A stretch of 64,000 bases of DNA, from assembly GCA_025738555.1 (NCBI GenBank), contig JAOVFP010000013.1, positions 1,922,001 through 1,986,000 of the forward strand, read 5' to 3'. Positions 1-11,273 of this stretch are shown here, in pieces. The translations under genes and the position numbers were made by a program. The DNA comes from Cyathus striatus (Eukaryota; Basidiomycota; Agaricomycetes; Agaricales; Nidulariaceae). How positions within the stretch are numbered: the first letter of the stretch is position 1; each line of letters begins with the position of its first letter. A model generated the notes under the pieces. It made no database searches and was not told where the DNA came from. It saw only the letters and a program-made list of their open reading frames with translations.

Positions 1-393
1 GCAAAAGCACGTGCTAGGCGAGACAGATGGTCTGAGGAAGTAGACATTCTTAGAGAAGAGATGAGATGTGTTATCATGTACCTTGAGTGGAAGGAAAACT
101 GGTGGAAAAGCATCAGCAGTAAAAGAAATTATGAAAATATTACAGGATATGATATAAGACAAGGTGTCACAGCATATGCTTTAAAGCAAGCATCAATTTG
201 TAAAATGCTGGCACAGAGCTGTGCTGAATGCTGGCTACCTGCTGTAAATTCTGATAATTACACAGCAGATTGGTCTGAAAGATATATCACTTCAACTAAT
301 ATTGTATCAGAGGATGCCCAATCACACTCAATGCATTCTGATGGTGAAAATAGTGATAATAGTGATGATGACTGGCAGGATGAATACAGCTGA
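1..393 (+). CDS. C-terminal fragment of a KDZ-like transposase (5' end outside window)
   Basis: The reading frame is open from the first base of the window and ends at a stop at 391-393. It starts with a basic, Arg-rich helix followed by WSEEVDILREEM and then YLEWKENWWK. That arrangement (a helix with RW..EV..L..EM..V...LEWK..WW) is what I know from the C-terminal end of Kyakuja/Dileera/Zisupton-type transposases in Agaricomycetes. The last 25 residues are acidic and Ser/Asp-rich, also usual for these proteins. The catalytic core lies upstream of the window, so I cannot tell whether the copy is intact. The next downstream sequence is non-coding AT-rich DNA and then a minisatellite. The family call rests on motif memory and is moderate. 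Confidence 0.5.
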   Translation, partial: AKARARRDRWSEEVDILREEMRCVIMYLEWKENWWKSISSKRNYENITGYDIRQGVTAYALKQASICKMLAQSCAECWLPAVNSDNYTADWSERYITSTNIVSEDAQSHSMHSDGENSDNSDDDWQDEYS

Positions 394-649
394 GATATGT
401 ACATTTACTCTCATACCTCAACACTTGTTATGCAACATATTTGTCTTTTTACTCCACTTCATACAGAAAAGCTTCAAAAAAAGCATATGCATAGTCATTT
501 ATTACAAGCACCGCTGATGTGTTATATCAAGTGCATGGACAATTACTGATATAGGTAGTACAATAGTAGTGTAATGTATATAACATATATCAGTTGTACA
601 AATATATTGATTGGTATAAAACAATGTTTTAAATTGTGATTTGTGATTA

Positions 650-1970
650 CAAATATTTATCACTCATTACATCACTTATAAATCCATTAGTACTAATACA
701 AACCCAAATTGCCACTTACATCACTCAATAATCATTTGTGATCACTTGGTAGTCCATTAGTATAAATGCTAACCCAATGCACCACCTACATTACTCAATG
801 ATCAATTATGATCACTTACACATCCATTAGTATCAATGGTAACCTAATATACTACTAAAATCAGTCAATGATCACTTATGATCATTCATGAATCCATTAG
901 TATCAATAGGAACCCAATGTACCACCATAATCCCTCAATGATCACTTATGATCACTTATGAATCTATTAGTATCAATAGTAACCTAGTGTACTACAAAAA
1001 ACACTCAATGATCACTTATGATCACTTATGAATCCATTAGTATCAATAGTAACCCAATATACCATGAAAATCAGTCAATGATCACTTATGATCACTTACA
1101 AATCCATTAGTATCAATAGTAACCCAGTGTACTACAAAAAACACTCAACAATCACTTATGATCACTTACGAATTCATTAGTATCAATAGTAACCCAATAT
1201 ACCATGAAAATCAGTCAATGATCACTTATGATCACTTACAAATCCATTAGTATCAATAGTAACCCAGTGTACTACAAAAAACACTCAACAATCACTTATG
1301 ATCACTTACGAATTCATTAGTATCAATAGTAACCCAATATACCATGAAAATCAGTCAATGATCTCTTATGATCACTTACAAATCCATTAGTATCAATAGT
1401 AACCCAATATACCACAAAAATCACTCAATGATCACTTATGATCACTTATCAATCCATTAGTATTAATAGTAACCCAATATACAACAAAAATCACTCAATG
1501 ATCACTTATGATCACTTATCAATCCATTAGTATCAATAGTAACCCAATATACCACCATAATCACTCAATGATCACTTATGATCATTTATGAATCCATTAG
1601 TATCAATAGTAACCCAATATACCACAAAAATCCTTCAATGATCACTTATGATCACTTATGAATCCATTAGTATCAATAGTAACCTAGTGTACCACAAAAA
1701 TCAGTCAATGATCACTTATGATCACTTATAAATCCATTAGTACCACTAATAGCCCAATATGCCACCTTTATCACCTAATGATCACTTATGATCACTTGAA
1801 AACCCATTAGTACCACTAATAACCCATTACGCCACCTGCATCATCTAATGATCACTTATGATCATTTACAAATCCATTAGAACAAGTTATAGACCATAGA
1901 AACCCATCAGTACTAGTATGCACCCCAATATGCCACCTATATCCCTAAATGATCATTTATGATCACTATT
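650..1970. repeat. Minisatellite with exact 70-base period, about 18 units
   Basis: The block ATCCATTAG or a close variant recurs at 681, 751, 821, 891, 961, 1031, 1101, 1171, 1241, 1311, 1381, 1451, 1521, 1591, 1661, 1731, 1801 and 1871, always exactly 70 bases apart. Each unit also contains a doubled 10-mer ATGATCACTT. Between about 1021 and 1380 two unit types alternate (one with ACCATGAAAATCAGT, one with ACTACAAAAAACACT), which makes a 140-base higher-order period. Divergence grows toward both ends. The array abuts the truncated Ty3 integrase reading frame on its right. It has no coding potential. Confidence 0.97.
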
Positions 1971-2068
1971 ACAATTACTAATAGTATAGAATACTATATA
2001 ATTTAGAGGTGATCATAAAACTCCATGCTTATAAGAACGCGTGATCATATAGCCAGGAGTTAATATGA

Positions 2069-2910
2069 AAATATTTGCTGACACCACTCAATATTAACCT
2101 ACACTTTACCTCCGGATACCATCCAGAAGGCAACAGACAAACTGAATGTATCAATCAGGTCTTAGAGCAGTACCTTCGCATTTACTGCAACTACCAGCAG
2201 GACAACTGGGCTGATCTCCTCCCCATTGCTGAGTTCGCATATAACAATACACCGAGCTCGACCACTAATACTACTCCCTTCTCTGCCAATAAGGGTTATC
2301 ATCCACAGATTTCAGTCTATCCCGAATGTGACGTTACCTCCGTTCATGCTAGGGACTATGCCATGGACCATCAGGAACTTCATGAAAATCTCAAGGCTGA
2401 AATAGCACTTGCTCAGAAGTGCTATCAGGTCAGAGCAGACAACTGTCGCTTGCCTGCCCTGGAGTTCAAAGTTGGAACCAAAGCCTTCATTCATGCTAAG
2501 TTCTTCAACACCACTCGCCCTTCCAAGAAATTGGCTGAAAAGTATTATGGTCCTTTCGAGATCATTGCCGAAACTGGTACCCACTCCCACACCTTTAGAC
2601 TCCCTTCCAATTTCTGAGCTGTACACCCTGTATTCCATGTCTCTATGCTTGAGCCTGCAGTTGAAAACACTATCCCTGGTCAAGAGATACCTCTGCCTCC
2701 CCTGTGGAAATCAACGGAGATATCGAGTTCGAGATCAGTAAGATCTGCGACTCCAAGCTGGATTGCCAGTTCAAGAAATGCCCTCTTTGTTACTTAGTCT
2801 GATGGACTGGTTATGAAGGAACCGATGAAGAACTCACTTGGTTGGCTGCCACTGAAGTAGAACATGCTACAGAGCTCATAGAGGAATTTCATGCTCATTA
2901 TCCCGATTAG
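2069..2910 (+). pseudogene. Ty3/gypsy chromovirus integrase C-terminal half plus chromodomain, degraded
   Basis: The frame after a stop at 2066 encodes a Ty3 integrase catalytic-core end (SGYHPEGNRQTE, then NWADLLPIAEFAYNNT) and the following GPF/Y-like region (KYYGPFEIIAE). It then hits a TGA at 2615-2617, continues as HPVFHVSMLEP, shifts frame near 2700, and ends as a chromodomain (FEISKICDSK ... WTGYEG ... TEVEHATELIEEFH) with another TGA at 2800-2802. Both TGAs sit where a CGA arginine codon would be expected. Everything upstream of the integrase core (protease, RT, RNase H) is missing and is replaced by the 70-base minisatellite. It is a dead remnant of the chromoviral clade. The chromodomain identification is from motif pattern. 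Confidence 0.85.
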
Positions 2911-3338
2911 CCCAATCCTTCTACTCCTGTTACATAGACTTTCTCCACTTATATTTTCATTTCTCTGCTATAGTTTCTTGTATATCTGTATCTGTCTTCT
3001 TGACCAAAGGTTGAAGATCAATGCTTCTCCAGACACCACTTGCATGATGACCACTACATTTAATAAGCATAGCTGATTCATCACTTTGCATACTTAACGA
3101 GGTGGGCTGAGAGTGGAAGTACGGGGTTGTATTGATTTTCTCCTAAGGTGTTTCTCTTTACTCTGCCTTACTGTTTACTCTTACTTTTTGTTCTTGTGCA
3201 AAAAATTATTAAAGTCCACAAAAACAAGTATTTATATTTTTTCCTCTGCCTACTGTACATTACTTCATCTTCATCTTCTTCTTCCTCCTCATTACTCCCA
3301 GACTCATTAGTCTCCGCCAGAGTACCCTCCTCTGCCAC
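2911..3338. other. Internal non-coding part of the Ty3 element
   Basis: T/C-rich sequence on the + strand between the chromodomain stop and the 3' end of the antisense gene. I see no conserved coding frame. It belongs to the element because both flanks do. Confidence 0.5.
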
Positions 3339-4875
3339 CTATGTGGTCATCATCAACCTGTTCAATGTGCCCATCAACTCCGTGTGCATGCTGACGTTCC
3401 TCCCCAAGGCCTCTATCAGCATGTCCAATAATGGGCTCTCAGAGTTGAGCTGAAGTGCCAACTTGTCACACTCATTCTCTGCTGGGAACAACTGGTCCCT
3501 CAAAATCTTGCACTCAGTGTCAAACATCTTGACCTTGGTCCACCATTCATCCGCCTGCTTCTCTGCAACCTCTAACTTCAACCTCACCACCACCAGTTGC
3601 ATCTGCAACTCCTCCACCAGTTTCTCCTGGCCCACACTACCAGTCTTCATCTTCTCCAGACCAATCCTCCACTCCTCTGCATTCCCTGGAACTACAGTCC
3701 CCACATTATTCCATCGTTGTTGCATCTCCCCTTCTTTGTCCGACACGCCTGCACACCTTGTGGTTCATTTTCTTTCCCCTAGAAGCAAGTCAGAACAACT
3801 CTGAAAGACAAACAGACAACTTACTCAAGGTCCAGCAAAAACACTGCAAGGGACCTTGGACAAGACATACTCTTCTCTGCAGCTGTCTTGGCTTTCTCCA
3901 CACTCTTACCCTTTTTCTCCACTAATGCCCTCACTTCTTCCACCTCGACATTGGACCTGTTGCCAGCCTGGCTCTCTGTGCCAGTATGACTCTTGCTTCC
4001 AGACTGGCTAGCCTTGCTGCTAGCATTGTCTTTCACCACCTCATCGTTGATCAGAGCCTTGCTCTTCACCCCTTTGCGCTGGGAAGCCCAGGTTGTAGTT
4101 TTCTTCCTCAGCAGTTTTGGCATCACCTCTGTCGTGTCCTCCGGAATCGTATTGGTGTGTTTCCTCTTGGAACCACCCTTGTTCTCCACCCACTGGACGT
4201 TCCTCTCCACCTCTTCCTCCGGAGACATAGTGTGGCCTTTGGCCTCAAGCTGTTCAATGGTGTGCTTGCAGTCAGCAATCTGCTCCGCACTTATATAAGT
4301 ACCTACCTGTGGAGTTGTCATTACCTCTGGCTCCACTATAAGAGTTGAAACCCCTACCTCTGTAGGCCCTACTTCCTCCATCGCTTGTTCCACCACCTTC
4401 TCCACCAGGACCAAATTGTCAACTGAAATTATCAAGCTGTTGGCCTTCCTGTGGTAATGTAAGGATGTTACCACCGACTCTGGACTAAATGACATTATGC
4501 CCAACCTTGCCATCGTTGTCTCATACTCCATATGTGGGACTGCTCTAACCTCCCCCTCTGTTGTTTCTCCACTGGACGTCCAGTCAGCCTCGCCATGGTC
4601 TGCACAACTCTGGCCTTGACTGCAGCCTGCTCATGTGTTTTTGCCCTTATTGCCCCCAACTCTCCTCCTTTGTCCACCTCCATCAAATCCTTCTCTGTTT
4701 CACCCTGAATCTTTTCCACCTCAACCTCTGTCCCTTCCTTTTCAGCCCCCTGCTTCTCCACTTTCTCACCCCTCAACTCCTTCTCAAGAGCTTCCACCTC
4801 CACTCATCTGTGGAGGAGTAATCTAAGTTTCTCCTCGCGCATTGGGTCTTCATTCAAGTGTACAGAGGAAGACAT
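3339..4875 (-). pseudogene. Antisense extra gene of the Ty3 element, coiled-coil and charge-rich, degraded
   Basis: On the minus strand a start at 4875 opens MSSSVHLNEDPMREEKLR, meets a TGA at 4804-4806, and continues through a Glu/Lys/Val-rich repeat region. It then shifts frame near 4530-4560, gives a roughly 230-residue charged stretch (about 4531-3821), and after a likely intron (donor GTAAGT near 3822) ends in a coiled-coil segment (residues such as EKLVEELQMQLVVVRLKLE) with a stop at 3339. I do not recognise the family. It lies between the chromodomain and the polypurine tract, transcribed against pol. An extra antisense reading frame in that position is known from some plant LTR retrotransposons. 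Whether the stop at 4804 and the frame breaks are decay or further introns is unclear. Confidence 0.6.
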
Positions 4876-5053
4876 GTTTAAAGCAGTCACATGCTAAGGA
4901 GTTATTGCAATGGGGTAAAAGATGAGTTTGACTTCTCCACCACAGCTGACCTTTATATACCCAGACCTGATAGTCAAAACACCAATCAAATTTTCAAAAG
5001 CTTATTGTTTGATCATGCTCAGGCCTCGAGGCTTGGCCTTAAGGGGGGAATAC
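4876..5053 (+). other. Pre-LTR region with polypurine tract
   Basis: The stretch between the antisense gene start and the LTR ends in AAGGGGGGAA at 5041-5050, three bases before the LTR. This is the expected plus-strand primer (polypurine tract) of a Ty3 element on the + strand, in line with the direction of the integrase remnant. Confidence 0.75.
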
Positions 5054-5719
5054 TGTCATATCCCATATTGCCTACCTCCAGACTCCTATGCTCTTACTCC
5101 ACCTTCATCTATGTTTACTCTGGACTTTGATTACATTCTTAATATTACATATTGATTACTGTACATAGATTACTCTTGTTTCCTTTTTTCCACCATACTG
5201 AGCTATCCCCTCAGTATTGTAGTATACATATCATAGTGAGTCACTTATCATTCTTAAGTGCACCACTATCAGTTTTACTTTACACTGCCATACGTGCTCA
5301 CTTCTCTGACACATTTTATTATGTTTAATTAGTTATAGTCTTCATTCTACATACACCTACCCTGACCATACTTCTCCACTGGCCAAGGCCAGTGGCCTTT
5401 ACTTACTCCAAGTCTCTAGTATTTAAGTAGTACTTGATTTGTACTTAGACTTCAGTTTTGTATTGAACTATGTCCTCACCCTCTTGTCTGACTTGAGTTA
5501 CACCTCTTGTCTCTTCTTGTCTCTTGTCTTCTCCAAAGGGCTTGCCCTTACTCCGAAATCCAGGACCAGGAATCCCAGGGGCACAGCACATAAGCTGAAG
5601 CCAAAGTCCTACCCTCTGAGTTCTCATTCTCTGCTTCCATCTCATACTCACCCCTTGTTTCTCTGCAGACACCCCCTCATACTCCACTGCCAAGTCAGGC
5701 TAGGAGCACGGTTGTGACA
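5054..5719 (+). mobile_element. 3' LTR of the Ty3 chromovirus (666 bases)
   Basis: The segment begins TGTCATATCC directly after the polypurine tract and ends GGTTGTGACA, giving the inverted termini TGTCA...TGACA. Its first ~430 bases are repeated on the minus strand at 13468-13024 with high similarity, which confirms it as a dispersed repeat. CpG dinucleotides are very rare in it. Target duplication cannot be tested because the 5' LTR is absent. Confidence 0.88.
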
Positions 5720-7629
5720 CCATACCATAGTCATACCATATTAAATTTACTTTTCAGCTCTTATGGGACAGTTACAGAGCTGTATATATGGTCACTGTAC
5801 ACCTGTACTATACAGGTACAGTGTACAGCCCTACTCCTATCTAGTTGCTCTTAAGCCTCTTCTACACACTCTACCTCTAAGGTGAGCCTGTACCCCAGAT
5901 AAGCAACTGCCCTGTGCAGAGTCCTTGCTGTTTCTACATGGATTAATTGTCCATACCAATAAAAATCTAAGTATAGGTGTTCCACATTGGAATAGACAAT
6001 ACAATATGATCATAAGGCTGTGAAAAGACCCATTGAGGTGGCTGAATCCTGATTACTGCCAACATCAAGGTGAGACTATGAGTAGTGACATGTATGCTGT
6101 AGCTGTTTAACAGATTATTATGGCAAACATGTAAATTTTCTTGTTTTGAGGTCTTCTTCCTTTTTGCCTGAGAGTAGCCAATGGTGAAGGCTGACTTGAA
6201 ATTCTTGACAACAAACAGAATACCTGGAGACAGCACTCTCACTGTATGGATAAATTCATACAGAAGAATAGCCCAAGCATAAAACAACTTACATGAAAAG
6301 TGCTGAAAGTGCTAAACTTATATCTATTGATAGTAGCATGGTCCTATAAGTAAAATATGTTCTATTCTTGAGCGGGAGAATAACATAAGGGCCTTCAGAT
6401 ATATAAAAGCTCACCTTACCCATGTTTTCCTCTAGCCTCAAAGAACTGGTAATTTCACTTGAATTTCACTGGCAGGCTTGCACCGGGCACGAGAGCTCTA
6501 AGGAATCCTATGAAATACACTGTATACACGAGTAACGGTGAGTAGAATGTTGAACTGGTCAATTCAAATTTTAAAAATGGTCTTAATCCTCATAGTGTAG
6601 AAATATTGGTGATAGCAATGTTCAAGACTTCTTTGAGCAAGTTTGAGGTTATTGTCTACACGTGTCCTACATCAAAATATAAAACCAACCATCGTAATGT
6701 CCCCCTTATAATTTCCCTCTCCTCATGAACTAGTCCTGCGAAGAGTTGGTGAAGCGTAGAAAACGCCAACGCGTCACCGACGAAATCGGAGAATATGTAT
6801 ATTAATTGTATATATTTGCCTAACCGTCGACCAGCGCACGACGCACGTTCCCAACTAAGAATGCCAACTAAATTAAAAAAATATTCCTATTCAACAAACA
6901 TCATGTACAGAAGTTACCAGATTCCAGCGCTGACTGACGCGTAACGCTGAGGATAGATTCCGATAGAGCTAGTACTAACAAAGTACTAAGCACTTAGTTT
7001 TCTAGGTTCAGTTTCAAAGCGCAAGTTCTAGGTTGCTTCAATTACTCGCGTTTATAACGGGAGCATAGCGGAAGTCATTGTATTAGTAACGGAGGTGAAT
7101 GGCTGCACGGACAATTGGCAAGAACTTGGTTGGAAAGGCTTGCCGCGTTACTTGTATACAAATAGTTACAAATACTATTTGGTATACAAACAACCAGAAA
7201 CAATCTGCCCAAGAACGATGCACAGCCACAGCCATTATCCTCGCCCATTCTCCCCAGTCCCCATTCCATCAAATCACACAACGAAGATATCAAAAATCAT
7301 CAAATTCAATTCAATAAAAAAATACAACGTAAAGAACGTGTGCTCAAAGAGCATGCTATGGCTACAATATAACAACAGATACGAGAGAGTGGTAGAGAGT
7401 AGAGAGCGTGTGTAATAAAAATAAGTACGTTATGTTATGTGCATTTTAGAATACGAGCAGAGCAGAGCAAAAAAGACAAAACGAAACGAAAGCGAAAGTG
7501 AGAACAAAAATCGAAAGTGAGTGAGTGAGCAAGTAAGAGAGAAACGACGCAGTCGAATGAGAGAAAGAAGCGATTAGAACGAATATGTACAATATCATGC
7601 TTTCAGAAAATCAAAACCAGAAACAAGAC
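5720..7629. other. Intergenic region; 3' flank of the transposon block and of the disordered-protein gene
   Basis: No gene is supported. An imperfect palindrome lies at 5793-5826 (CCTGTA-CTA-TACAGG core). CpG becomes frequent from about 6480 rightward, marking the end of the depleted transposon block. The stretch 7440-7570 is purine-rich GAA/GAG/GTGAG repeats and probably lies just downstream of the gene that ends at 7630. A minus-strand frame at 6287-5967 looks random. Confidence 0.5.
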
Positions 7630-9961
7630 CTAAGCCCGGAGGAACATCTCAACAGGAATGGGTTTCCTCCTCAACCCCCCAGAGCTAGCACAACTATCGG
7701 CACTACTAGCAGCCGTAGCATCACTAGCATTGCTCATCGTGCTTCCTCTCCTCTTCAGTCCCTGCTGAGCATACCCGGGAGAGTACTGATGAGAAGGGGA
7801 GTGTTGCTGACGAGTCGGAGAAGGACTCTGAGGCTGGTCGAATCCAATGACCATAACGCCCTCTGAGAGACCCGTATCGCGCCTTGAGTGCCTACGCGCG
7901 GTATCGTTCCATTGGCGCGTAGCACCAGCCGCAGCACCCCAAGCTCCACTCCTTCCTTTCGGCGACCCAGAACCCGACGCAGACCCAGAAGCCCTACCCG
8001 CGTTCTCAGGCGAACTCTTAGGCAAGCCCAAACTCGACCTCGCTCCAAGGAACGCACGAAGTTTCCTAGCAGTGCTAGGCTCCGCAGACTCCCTCACAGA
8101 TCCTAAAGTCGAACTGGACCATTTACTCCTTAAGACTTGCTGAGGCACCGCCTGGTTCGTAGGTAGAGAGGCGGCAGATTCGGGGTACGAGAAGGAGGAG
8201 AATGAGGAGTCGTTGGAGGATGCGAATGAGGATGTGCTTGGAGTTGGTAAGAAGCGCGGGTGGAAGCGTGAGTTGTATCCTCCCGAAGGCGAGGAGGACA
8301 TCGACGAGGGCGAGGGGGAATAGCGAGAGTGAGAGGGTGAAGGGGAAAGTGCGTATGACATACGATCAGGTGAAGGCGAGCGAGGAAGAGAAGACGAACA
8401 CGGAGAAGGAACAAACACATCCGTAAGTTGAATAGGACGCCTCTTCTCCTTCCTCTTCTTCCTCTGCTCATCCTCCTCCGGAACCTCATCAACAACAACC
8501 TCAGGAACATCCACCACCTCCACTTTCCGCTCAACAAGCACCTCAACGGGAACTTCGACAGGAACTTCAACGATACTATCCACCTCTCCAAGTCTCCTTC
8601 TCACTTCCCAAACTACATCCCTTTCAAAATCAATCGGGCTACCGGGGAGAGAGAGCGGGAGCATAAGCGGTGCATCGAAGTCTATTTCTACTTCGATTTC
8701 GCCTTCGCCTTCCGCTAAGAACTGGGAATACACGCTGGGAGTGGACACTTCTACGCTCTCTACGTCCGCTTCCTCCTCCACGTACAGCGAAAGCGAAAAC
8801 TCGCTCAGAGCATCCTGCTCATCTTCCGGTACTGCACTTCTGGGGGGAGGTCGGATTGCTTCGGTAGGTGAAGGGAGTGGTTCGATGATAGTAGGAATAA
8901 CAGGAAGAGGACACGGGCGCGGTGGAATGCTCATTCTAAACTCAGCATCTTCAACCACAGTTCCTATCGTAGTCGTAGACTGCGACCGGAAATGCGCGGG
9001 GATGGGGGGGACAGGGGGAGGAGGTGCACGAACACTATTGCTCCTCGACCTTCTCCTCTTCACTGGAGGCGGAGTAGGAGGGAGGGATAATGAAGGGGGA
9101 AGAGCCATGGATTCAGGTCTCGCTGGTCCACTAGGAACAGGCGCATCCTCACACAACGAGAGAATCTTTGAAAATTCCGATGCGAACCATTCGCCATCGG
9201 ACTCTTCGTCTTCCTCAGAGGAAGATTGAGGCGCGGGAGTTTCATCGTCTTCTCCTTGTGTTGGGATACGGCTGGTGCGGTGTTTTACAATAACGAGGGG
9301 TTTGATTTCCACTCCGCGTGCGCGGCGCCTGATTCGCGGAGATGGGAGGGTGAATTCATCGTCGCTTGATCCTGGTGTGGTGGGTAAACCCATGGTATCT
9401 GAGCCAGGGGAGGACATGGAAGAGGAGGAGCACATGGATGGCGTAGGGGAGGCGCAGGAAGGTGTAGGGATGGGAGGGTGGGGGAATATGAACGCCACGT
9501 CGGTGAATGTCAACCTGAACGAGTCAGGGGAGGATTGAGGACTGGGTGTGCGTGGTGGACGAGGCGCAGGGCGGGGAGAGAGTAATAGCATATCGTCGTC
9601 TATCTCCTCTTCCTCTCGTTGCACAATACAGATGTCAGCGGCGGATATGCTGGCGTGGCGTTTCTTGAGGGGGCTCGAGGAGCGGGAATACGAAGAGCGC
9701 GTGGGGGAAGGTGATGGGCAGGAGGAGGAAGAAGAGTTTGCGCGCTCGTCTTCTTCTTGTATTATATGGAGCTGGTGCTTGAGTGGGGATGGGGACGAGA
9801 AGAGAGACGTGGATTTGGAGTGTTTACGTGCACGAAAAGTGCGTGCTTGTCGTTTGAGACTTGCGTCTCGTGAGAAGACTATACATACAAGGGATAGGTT
9901 ATTACTTGACGCCAGCGATGGAAGCAAGAAGAAGAAACTTACAACTGGATACAGAGCTCAT
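7630..9961 (-). CDS. Large Ser/Pro/Glu-rich disordered protein, function unknown
   Basis: Two exons: 9961-9943 and 9878-7630, with a 64-base intron (donor GTAAGT, acceptor TATAG). The start is chosen because splicing gives an uninterrupted N-terminus MSSVSSFFSRDASLKRQ; the longer unspliced frame lacks an ATG. The product is 755 residues with no recognisable fold. It has many SPSP, SSS and PPP runs typical of phosphorylated disordered proteins, basic patches (RIRRRARG), acidic blocks (SSEEDEESDGEWF), a PVEVPVEV repeat near residue 450, a KKRKEKRR stretch that could act as a nuclear signal, and a compact C-terminus GGLRRKPIPVEMFLRA. The C-terminal motif looks like the most conserved part. It is flanked by long intergenic DNA on both sides. 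I do not recognise a family beyond basidiomycete disordered proteins. Confidence 0.8.
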
Positions 9962-11117
9962 AATTCGTAACTTGGATAGTTGCTTGCGTGTTCTAAAGAT
10001 ATGTCTATGGTCGTGAACGGAACGTGATGGAGAATGAAGCAGAAGAGAAATGACGAGGAAAGCCAGGAGCCAAAGCACAAGGGGTATAAGTACACCGGAC
10101 AGCCATTGTCCTCCTCACCGATTGTTCTAATTCATAACAGGCGAACAAAAGAATGCATCCAAAAGGCAACTTCCTATTTCGGACACGCGAGGTTGATGTT
10201 TCCCACGCGTGGTTCATTGTCCTCCCCGGAGCGATACCTCCGAGCTCAATGGTCAATAGCTGGCTCCCGGTACTGAGTGTTGCGTGCGTGTTCGTAGGGA
10301 GGTCGTATGATGATACATGGCGTGCATTACATGTTCTGCGTTCCCATCGATCCCATCGTGTATCTAACTATATCTTCTCACTCCCAACACACAACCGCCA
10401 TATCATACATCCGCCACACAGAAGACGAACGAACCCCCAGCTCAAACACCCTCCTCTCATTCCTCGTTCTTCCAAGCTTCTTCCCGCGCACTTGAAACCA
10501 CTCGCTAAACACACCTCGCCACCCGCCCTACCTCCACAAAAACAAGCGCCACTACCCCTCCACGCATCGAAACAACGCAATCTCATGCACCCTCCCACCT
10601 AGCATTGTTCCATATTCAGTAACGTTGATGCGTTGCGCAGGAGGTACTCGCGTGCCTCGAAGTTCGTTGGTTGCGTCGAGGTTCTCGGATGATCGGACCT
10701 TAGTTACAGTTACACTGAGTTACAAGAATAGCACAGCCACGTGCCCATTGTTCTCATTTCTGCGTCCGGCGTGGTGTGGGAGAGGTTAAGGGTGTTGGTA
10801 AACATGTACATACACCTTAGTACACTACACTTGCGTTCGCTTTGATTTGAGTTCAAAAGAATTTTCTAACGATTTACCCCCACAGCTTGGCCGAGAATTG
10901 AATATTGAATGCCTGCATATAGTGCAACAAGCGTTCTACCATCTCACCGACCAGCCTGTCGTGTATATCGAGTGGGCTATATACTTTAAAACATAATTGA
11001 ACACTTCAGGTGCACGCGAGAAATTGATATTCTTTCTTGGTCGTCTTCTTTTATATAATAAATCATGTGCTTATCCTTAGAACAAAATGGCATTATATTC
11101 TTGAAAAATAAAAATAT
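9962..11117. other. Intergenic region, CpG-normal
   Basis: Upstream region of the minus-strand disordered-protein gene. It is rich in GC/CpG and contains several pyrimidine tracts and open frames of low-complexity composition that I do not consider genes. No repeat was recognised. Confidence 0.5.
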
Positions 11118-11203
11118 GGGCCTAACCGGGAATTGAACCCGGGACCTCCTCCAAACAGTTGCAAGCACCCTAAGAAGGAATCATACTACTAGACCATCAG
11201 GCC
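11118..11203 (-). tRNA. tRNA-Pro(AGG) with 14-base intron, copy 1
   Basis: The minus strand folds as a cloverleaf: acceptor GGCCTGA with TTAGGCC, D arm GTC/GAT, anticodon stem CCTTC with GGAGG, loop TT-AGG-G, T arm CCGGG-TTCAATT-CCCGG, discriminator C. An intron TGCTTGCAACTGTT (11154-11167) lies after position 37, the canonical eukaryotic site. Without it the tRNA is 72 bases. A T-run (pol III terminator) follows on the minus strand. Nearly identical genes lie at 43604 and 45432. Confidence 0.95.
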
Positions 11204-11273
11204 AACAAGAATCAAAGGTCTCCGAGCATACACAAACAGCGCGCTCAGTAAAATCTAATTCAAAAAATTCAGG

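Noticed and set aside
650..1970. CRISPR-like array
   Set aside because: Regular spacing, but the whole unit is repeated, without unique spacers, and the genome is eukaryotic. It is a minisatellite.
5967..6287. 106-codon minus-strand frame after the Ty3 element
   Set aside because: No domain, no splice support, composition of random AT-rich DNA inside the CpG-poor block.
7755..9229. Several 100-160 codon frames on both strands overlapping the disordered-protein gene
   Set aside because: They are low-complexity shadows of the GC- and Ser/Pro-rich coding sequence in other frames.
10986..11168. Open frame with the segment RRSRVQFPVRP, repeated at 45467-45670
   Set aside because: Both frames are readings of the tRNA-Pro gene and its flank. 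The repeated peptide comes from the tRNA T arm, not from a protein gene.
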